From the NCBI GenBank assembly GCA_003254905.1, contig QANU01025256.1:235979-299978 (forward strand): a DNA stretch of 64,000 nt. The letters run 5' to 3'. Positions 57,733-64,000 of the stretch are shown here, piece by piece. A model generated the notes under the pieces. It was not told the DNA's origin and did no database searches. It was given only the letters and a program-made list of their open reading frames with translations. Numbering within the stretch: position 1 is the stretch's first letter; each line of letters starts with the position of its first letter. Source of the stretch: Nissolia schottii. Lineage: Eukaryota > Streptophyta > Magnoliopsida > Fabales > Fabaceae. A program made the translations under genes and the position numbers.

Positions 57733-60700
57733 GGGTGTTGCTATTTGGACGTTAAGCATGGTGTCTAAGAAGCATTTTTGAATAATAAAATACATTTTCT
57801 TATTGTAAGAGATATTTTTATTAGGGTGGTGACTTCAGTACACTAACAATTGAGAGGGTATTGATACAATTCTTACATGTACAGTTAATATTTTGCTATG
57901 TGTCAATTAAGTGACTTCAAATTCTTTTCACTTAAAATTTTAAATTGACCCCATAACACTTGATTGGTTACATGTTTTATCTTCTTCTTCTTCTTTTTTC
58001 TTCCTGCAAACATCACAATTTTTCAACTCATCGATCTCCCTGTCCTAATCAAATGATTCACAGTCCAAACAAAAGAGAACAAAATCATTCGGCGGGGAAA
58101 ATACAATAATAAATAGTCTTTTGGTATGAACTATGAACCCTAAACTATTGTCTCTGTCGTGTTCACCTTCTAACATTGTAAACGAAGTAAAATTCATATC
58201 CAAAGGCATCATCTTTCCAAAATCATGGACTAATATTAACCAATAGTTACTTATAACAACATTCAAGATGGTCTTCTTTTTTTTTTTTTTCCACAATTGT
58301 TAGGATCCAATATTGTAGCAAGAGTGATCAAGTGGAAAAGCATAGTAATGAGTTGGGATTATAGAAAAGGATGCGACTTGAAATTTGGATTAGCAGGCAA
58401 CTGCCTTGATAAAGATGATTGTACTGAGAAGAGTGATCCTTGAAACGGGTAGGACTCCGAAACTCCTCAGCATATCTCCAAGGTGGTGGCAGGTGTACCT
58501 TCAAGGACTCCAAAGCTCAAGTAAGTCGATGTAGGATAAGGGTCCAAAATCAAGGATGTGTTCTAGGGAATACCCGACGAGCGCAATCTCATTTTTACTT
58601 GGGGGCCAGGCTTCCCGAAACGACAAGATGGACGTAGGTGATGTGGTTTTGTGATTCCGATTTCCCTTTAGGTTTTAGGGAATCTTCTATATCCCGAATT
58701 TTCCTCTCGGTCCGAGGATTTATATAGGTGCTTGAAATCTAGTTTCTTAACTCGGGGATGAGTCAGCGCAGGTGGCATGGACTTGGGGCCCATGATCCGT
58801 GGACCAGAGTGGGGTCCTAATTCGGGTCCTTGGCCTAGTTCGTAACAATGATGATATGCTCATTCACAGTTGCGATCTTAGCCATGACCATGACCCAGCT
58901 GCGCTAACACGTCTGATCTATGACCACCATCACCACGCACACAACAATACCTCTCCCCATTCTGCAACCGCACAGCCTCACGACACCACCAAGCCATCTT
59001 CGCATCACTGGTTTACGTCCATCACGTATCAATCATGACATGACAGTGCCACCACATACTACTTCCTCCCTTGCCCCTACATCCATGGCTGCAAAGCAAC
59101 AAATGGGCTGGGGATTTTTTTTTTGATGAATGACAATATTTTGTTGGATAGTGAATAACAATATTGAGACTTTTGGGAACAAAAGGTTAAAATTTGTAAT
59201 CAAACAAAAGTTATAGGCTAAAAATAGAAGTTTAGGTAAGAAGAATTTGGGGCCACTTAATTTACACACGACATAAAACTATTGGTCCATATAAGAATTG
59301 TATTGGTACCCTCTCAATTGTTCGGGTATTAAAGCAACCGCCTTTTATTAGACCACCCTTCCCTTTATTGTTAAACAGTGAACATTGATTGTGAGACTTA
59401 ATAAATTAGTCCATACATTTTCAATGAATGACACTTGTCATTTTTAGAGACAAAATAAAAAAAATGTTAATTATCATTCATAGGAGTAAGTACACATTAA
59501 TATCTTTTTTTAAAATCACATTAATATCTTTTTTTAAAATTAAAAATTAAAAACACATTAAAAACACATTAAAAAATAAGCGTCTGCTGCTCGTGGTCTT
59601 CGTCGGTGATGTCGTTGCTGTGGATGTTGTTTCTCCGCACTTGTCGCAGAGCCTGCCGCCGCTTCCTCCCCACGCAACGTCACGCTCCTCATCAACAACT
59701 GCTTCGGCCAGTGCTTCCACGCCGGCGGTACCTCTGCTGCTTCTATCTCTGGCAACTCCTCCAGCTCTTGATCCTTACACGATGGTCACAATAACGGCGA
59801 CAACATCCATGATGATGATAATATAGGTAAGGTAACCGCTCCTTGCTCTTCTTCATTAATGGGCAGCGGTGGGCGGCGAAGGGAGGCAGTGAGTGGCAAA
59901 CCACAATGGAGGTTGGGGGTGGGGAGTTATGAAGGCTTGGGAGATAAAGAACAGAGAAGAAACGGGAAAAACTATGTTAATTTGATATTAGATAATATAA
60001 ATAACGGTGATTTATCGGGTAAAATTCCCATCATACTTAAATTATTTAATTTTGATAATTAAATTTATCTATTTTTGTTATTATTTTATATTTTATTAAT
60101 TATAATAAACTTTTTATGAGTTAGTTTATAAGAGATTTAAAGATTTGCAAATTATTTAAACTTATGATATACTTTTATATAAATATTGTATTAGAAAGTA
60201 CTAATTTATCATATTAAATCATATAATTTGTTATTATGTCATATTAGATCATGAAATAATAATAAAATTTGATAAATTTAATTATAAAAATAAATAAAAA
60301 TGATAAAATTACAAGACCTAAGATCTTATTCAATAGAACGTAAGTCAATAGTACGTGAATGATAAAACTCATAGACCTATTACTTTTAACGAGTCACCCT
60401 TTCGCTTACGTGATTTGTCACTTAATCCATCCATGTTAACATCTTTGCGTTATGGTTCATCCAGATATTTTTATAACCAAATAAAATTTTGTCTTTCTCC
60501 CTGTTATATTTGTGTCCAGTTTCACTGACCAAAGGTAGCAAACGAACCAACGCCATACCGGGCACCGCCAGCACCATACATTCATCTTCATTTCATTAAA
60601 ACAGGCGTCCTCTCTCTCCATAGCATATTTATTTATCCAGGACAAGACCTCATGAATGGCATTTGACATACTTGTTTGTTGTCCACTCTAATGCAACCTA

Positions 60701-60769
60701 ATTTCCGTCTAAGACTAAACTTGTGTCAAAATTTGAGAATATAAACTACGTTGCATTGCAAACACTGTC
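57733..60769. other. Intergenic DNA with repeat segments
   Basis: No supported gene. 57978-57998 is a (TTC)n tract. 58320-58790 has gypsy-LTR-like GC-richer text without a partner. 59580-59780 is GC-rich with open frames on both strands, but I do not recognise a domain. 60030-60312 is the relative of the AT-rich repeat at 39655-39985. Confidence 0.35.
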
Positions 60770-60796
60770 ATGGCTGCCTATAATCTCAAACAATGA
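60770..60796 (+). promoter_or_regulatory. Upstream ORF overlapping the PPR start codon
   Basis: ATG at 60770 opens an eight-residue frame (MAAYNLKQ) whose TGA stop (60794-60796) overlaps the PPR ATG (60793-60795) as ATGA. If the leader includes this ATG, the PPR start would be reached by leaky scanning or reinitiation. Confidence 0.45.
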
Positions 60797-62326
60797 GCAA
60801 AAATTACCTGGAAATAGAGCGCAAAATCCTACGCCTCCTCCACGGCCACACCTCCCGCACCTGCCTCACGCAAATCCACGCGCACTTCCTCCGCCACAAC
60901 CTCCACCAATCCAACCAGGTCCTCTCCCACTTCGTGCTCGTGTGCGCCTCTCTGCACAAGATGCCCTACGCCGCGCGCGTCTTCGCCCACGCGCTGAACC
61001 CTAACATCCTCCTTTTCAACGCCATGATTAAGGGCTATTCCCTGCGCGCGCCCTTCGACCACTCCTTCCGCCTCTTCTCCCTCATGAGGTCACGCGCCAT
61101 CGTCCCCGACGAGTACACCTACGCGCCCCTCCTCAAGGCCGCCTCCAACCTCCGAAACTGTACCCTCGGACGGTGCGTTCACGCGCAGGTCGTTATGAAC
61201 AGAAACTAAACTACCTTGGTTTGTTACAACTAACTAACTAACTAACTAACCTTTTTACCTATCACAGGTTGTGGCGCTTGGGTTCGTGCGTCACGGGTCC
61301 GTCCGTGTTGGGATGGTGGAGCTGTACTCGAGTCGCGGGAAAATGGAGGATGCTGAGAAGGTGTTCGACGAAATGCGCGAGAGGGATGCTGTTGCTTGGA
61401 ACTTGATGGTTCGCGGGTTTTGTGAAGCGGGTGATTTGGATAAGGGGTTGAAGCTTTTCAGGCAGATGAAGGAACGGAGCGTTGTTTCCTGGAACCTCAT
61501 GATCGCTTCCATGGCGCAGGGGAAGAAGGACGAGGAAGCCCTCGAGCTCTTCCGCGAGATGATGGGCGAGGGATTTGAGCCTGACAACGCCACCTTGGTG
61601 ACGGTGCTTCCGGTGTGTGCTCGAATTGGAGCATTGGATGTTGGGGAATGGATCCACTCTTACGCAAATGCGAAGGGATTTTTGGGAGAGTCTATCGCTG
61701 TGGGAAACTCTCTTGTGCATTTTTATTGTAAGTGTGGTAAGGTGAATGTTGCACGGAGCATTTTCAATGAAATGTCTCAGAAAGACGTTGTTTCTTGGAA
61801 TGCTATGATATCTGGTTTGGCCTATAACGGAGAGGGTGAAGCTGGGGTTGAGTTGTTTGAGGAAATGGTAAGAGGAGGAGTCGATCCTACGGATTCCACT
61901 TTTGTTGGAGTGTTGACGTGTTGTGCTCACGCAGGCCTGGTGGACAGGGGGCGCGAGCTCTTTGCTTCCATGAGCACCAAGTTTCGGCTTTCACCGAAGC
62001 TGGAGCATTATGGTTGTGTTGTTGATCTGCTCGGGCGGTGTGGACTTGTGAGGGAAGCTCATGAGTTGATTAGGAGCATGCCGGTGAAGCCAACTGCTGC
62101 GATATGGGGCGCATTGCTCGGTGCTTGCTGCACTCACGGTGACAGGGAAGTTGCAGAAGCTGCGGCAAAAGAGCTCGTTAGGCTTGAACCGTGGAACTCT
62201 GGGAACTATGTGTTGTTGTCCAACATTTACGCGGAAGAAGGTAGGTGGGATGAAGTGGAGAAAGTGAGAGTGATGATGCGGGGTGGCGGCGTCAATAAAG
62301 TTCCGGGGCAGAGTGCAACTGGATAG
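60793..62326 (+). CDS. Pentatricopeptide repeat protein, PLS class, E type
   Basis: Predicted organelle RNA-binding protein of 484 residues in two exons, 60793-61188 and 61268-62326. Tandem PPR motifs are clear: NPNILLFNAMIKGYSLRAPF, VPDEYTYAPLLKAASNL, DAVAWNLMVRGFCEAGDLDK, SVVSWNLMIASMAQGKKDEE, DVVSWNAMISGLAYNGEGEA and PTDSTFVGVLTCCAHAGLVD. The E-domain region follows (AAIWGALLGACCTHGDREVA, SGNYVLLSNIYAEEGRWDEV). It ends at VPGQSATG without a DYW domain. Length and sequence resemble Arabidopsis At1g09190 as I remember it. The N-terminus lacks an obvious transit peptide (MSKNYLEIERKILRLLHGHT). A 79-bp intron, unusual for this family, interrupts it; unspliced RNA would stop after HAQVVMNRN. 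Confidence 0.9.
61189..61267 (+). other. Short intron (79 bp) in the PPR gene
   Basis: Donor CAG|GTCGTT, acceptor ATCACAG|GTTGTG, phase 0. The interior is AT-richer than the exons and contains five tandem CTAA units (about 61229-61249). Splicing joins GRCVHAQ to VVALGFVRHG without a gap relative to the family pattern, which supports removal. Confidence 0.75.
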
Positions 62327-63376
62327 TGAGTTGCATTGGCAGGAATCAGAATTTTGTTGAGAAATGACTGTCACTTGGTATACCCATAGAAAGAATCTGA
62401 AGTTATCTGATTCATTTTACTGAAACAAGCAGTCTCATGACCATTGGAGGATGCCACCAATCTAATTTGAGCATTATAAAACATGGCATTGTCATGTGCA
62501 CATTCTCGTCATCAGTTTTTTTCAATAACCTGACTTGAACAATGGCAAGGATATAAGAGGATCCTCTCCCCAAAATCACAACAAAGTTCGATTGCAGGCA
62601 ATTTCGGCAAATGATTGCCTAGAATTAGAACGACACCAGTGCTCTGAACTTAGTTGAAACTCAAAAAGTTGGATGTAGTGATTGTCTCGAGAGGGCGCGG
62701 GATACTTGATCATGCATCATGCAGCCGTTTGATTGGCAGATATTAGTTCTTGTTTAGTAGAAAAGAGGCCTTTGTAATTTCAAGTGAACCAGAAGCTTGA
62801 TTATTATTATTAATATTATTTTGTTATTCCGAAGGAGTAATATATGAAATACTTTTATAGGTTTTTAACTACTTTTTATTTGTTCTGTCTGGGGGCGGAG
62901 GCGTGTTTATTTTTTGTCTAATGGCTATTTTTTCAATGGATACGAAGTGTGTTTCATTTTGTCTGGATAAGAACATTATGACATCGTTCGATCCATATAG
63001 CCGACTGGAGATAGAACAAGACTTAGATGTTGTTGATGATATATTTCATTAGTGTGTTTGGTTTTTATTTTGAGAGAGTTAGAATTAAGTGTGAAGCCTC
63101 AAAAGTAAAAAATTCTCTTTTAAGATGACCAAAATTGATTTTAGGGTGTGTTCACCGATTTTTTAAACATGCACTTATTAACTGTAAATAATTTTCTATA
63201 ATGAGCTTACATGGTATAATAACACTTTAGAAAAATTCATGTTAATTTACTATAACGAGCTCTATTGGTACAATAACACTTTAGGCAAATTCATGTGCGT
63301 TACAATGAATGTATCACTCTTAAGTTGAATATTCTAAAGTCCAATCAAATGTGCATCTATTTCGTGATGCAAGTTC
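62327..63376. other. Intergenic DNA between PPR and the right-edge gene
   Basis: 3' flanks of two convergent genes. A short tandem similarity (CATGTTAATTTACTATAACGAGCT / TTCTATAATGAGCTTACATGG, in part) lies at 63190-63280. Nothing coding was found. Confidence 0.5.
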
Positions 63377-63819
63377 TCACATAAAATGAACCATTGCTAC
63401 CGCCGGGAAGAAGAGATAGAATCTGCTCAATGTTGGTAACTTGTAAGCATTATTTGTCTCTTGTCCCATGTAGTCTCCCAAATTGAAGTTCCCTACACAT
63501 AGCTTACATTTTGTTAAAACAAATGGAAAAAGAAAAGAAATTTCACAACTGATATAAGTCTCCTTAGAAAATAACTAGTAGTATGATCCTGACCTCTTTG
63601 TCTTGAGTAGCTGCAGCCAGCATTGAGTGCATATCTCATTTGCCGCAAAGTGGCTTTGTTGTAGAAAATGAAATTGGAGAGCATGTCATCAATGCAATTA
63701 AGCACTAACTGGGTTTCTGCAAGGCATGGTCCACTACAGAAAAAATCAGTGGCCTCTGGTGGGATGTTAATATTCCCAGATGGGTTTAACCTGTATTCTT
63801 CATCACACCCAGCATAGAT
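63377..63819 (-). CDS. Plant-specific Cys-rich secreted or membrane-anchored protein, 3' exons
   Basis: Two exons of a gene entering from the right edge: 63594-63819 (phase 0 start, one base left over) and 63377-63492, ending in TGA. The first encodes IYAGCDEEYRLNPSGNINIP, PEATDFFCSGPCLAETQLVL, a continuing helical stretch, and RQMRYALNAGCSYSRQR. The second encodes GNFNLGDYMGQETNNAYKLP and a hydrophobic tail FYLFFPAVAMVHFM. Four or five Cys and the SGPCLAET pattern match a plant family of unknown function (DUF7731-like in my recollection). The missing 5' exon should carry a signal peptide. The hydrophobic end suggests a membrane anchor, possibly GPI; this is inference. Confidence 0.75.
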
Positions 63820-64000
63820 CTGTGCAAGATTCAAACAACAGGCAAAAAAAATAGGGGGAAAATAACATATTAGAATGGAAGCAGGATTGATGTCAAATAA
63901 GATGACCCCTGCCAAAGGGGTGTGTTTATGAGTTGAGTTTTGTAACAACCCAAGTTTTCCCTGCTACTAGAATTCCATTTAATAAATAATTAAGAACGTG

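Noticed and set aside
59580-59780. GC-rich frames (for example a stretch reading RNVTLLINNCFGQCFHAGG)
   Set aside because: Short, flanked by AT-rich repeat, no start context or domain that I can name; could be a gene fragment but cannot be supported.
61262-61930. 222-codon minus frame
   Set aside because: Antisense shadow of PPR exon 2.

Overview
The window is nuclear DNA of a flowering plant. The genes are split by GT-AG introns, the intergenic DNA is AT-rich, and the repeats are plant types (Ty1/copia, LINE, hAT, MULE-like and PIF/Harbinger-like elements). The gene content (PDIL2-1, RecQ-SIM-like, DUF3511, DUF1645, TRM/LONGIFOLIA-like, E-type PPR) fits a dicot. A legume such as Glycine is my best guess, but that is inference from general character and not from a diagnostic sequence.

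Layout. 1-4.1 kb: 3' exons of a Mut7/RNase D-like DEDDy exonuclease gene (+), followed by a 598-bp foldback element. 5.9-6.25 kb: a small DUF3511 gene (+). 6.3-12.1 kb: intergenic repeats, including a hAT-type element with an 8-bp target duplication that ends about 260 bp before the next start codon. 12.3-24.9 kb: a ten-exon RecQ helicase gene (+). Its introns hold a copia fragment that is itself split by a TIR element carrying a minisatellite, a MULE-like MITE with a 9-bp duplication, and an antisense LINE remnant interrupted by a PIF/Harbinger-like element that carries the first exon of a RING-finger gene. 25.8-29.8 kb: a degraded copia element (-) interrupted by a poly(A)-tailed retrocopy with a 14-bp target duplication. 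30.7-34.5 kb: a TRM/LONGIFOLIA-like gene (+) broken by several frameshifts and a stop. 37.3-38.5 kb: an intronless DUF1645 gene (+). 40.6-45.8 kb: a structurally complete but coding-dead copia element (-) with LTRs and a 5-bp target duplication. 48.1-49.7 kb: a gag-only copia derivative (-). 52.3-56.5 kb: a complete eleven-exon PDIL2-1-type protein disulfide isomerase (-), with a second copy of the minisatellite-bearing TIR element just upstream. 60.8-62.3 kb: an E-type PPR gene (+) with one unusual short intron. 63.4-64 kb: the 3' exons of a small secreted or membrane protein gene (-) running off the right edge.

The genes are independent transcription units and do not form a pathway. I see no prokaryotic-style system, CRISPR array, rRNA or convincing tRNA gene. 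The notable content is the transposon biology: gene capture by a TIR element, a minisatellite-bearing TIR family in two copies, a retrocopy with intact hallmarks, and several layers of nesting inside one helicase gene. Exon limits were set by hand from reading frame and splice consensus. Splice phases join exactly throughout for the exonuclease, RecQ, PDI, PPR and right-edge genes.
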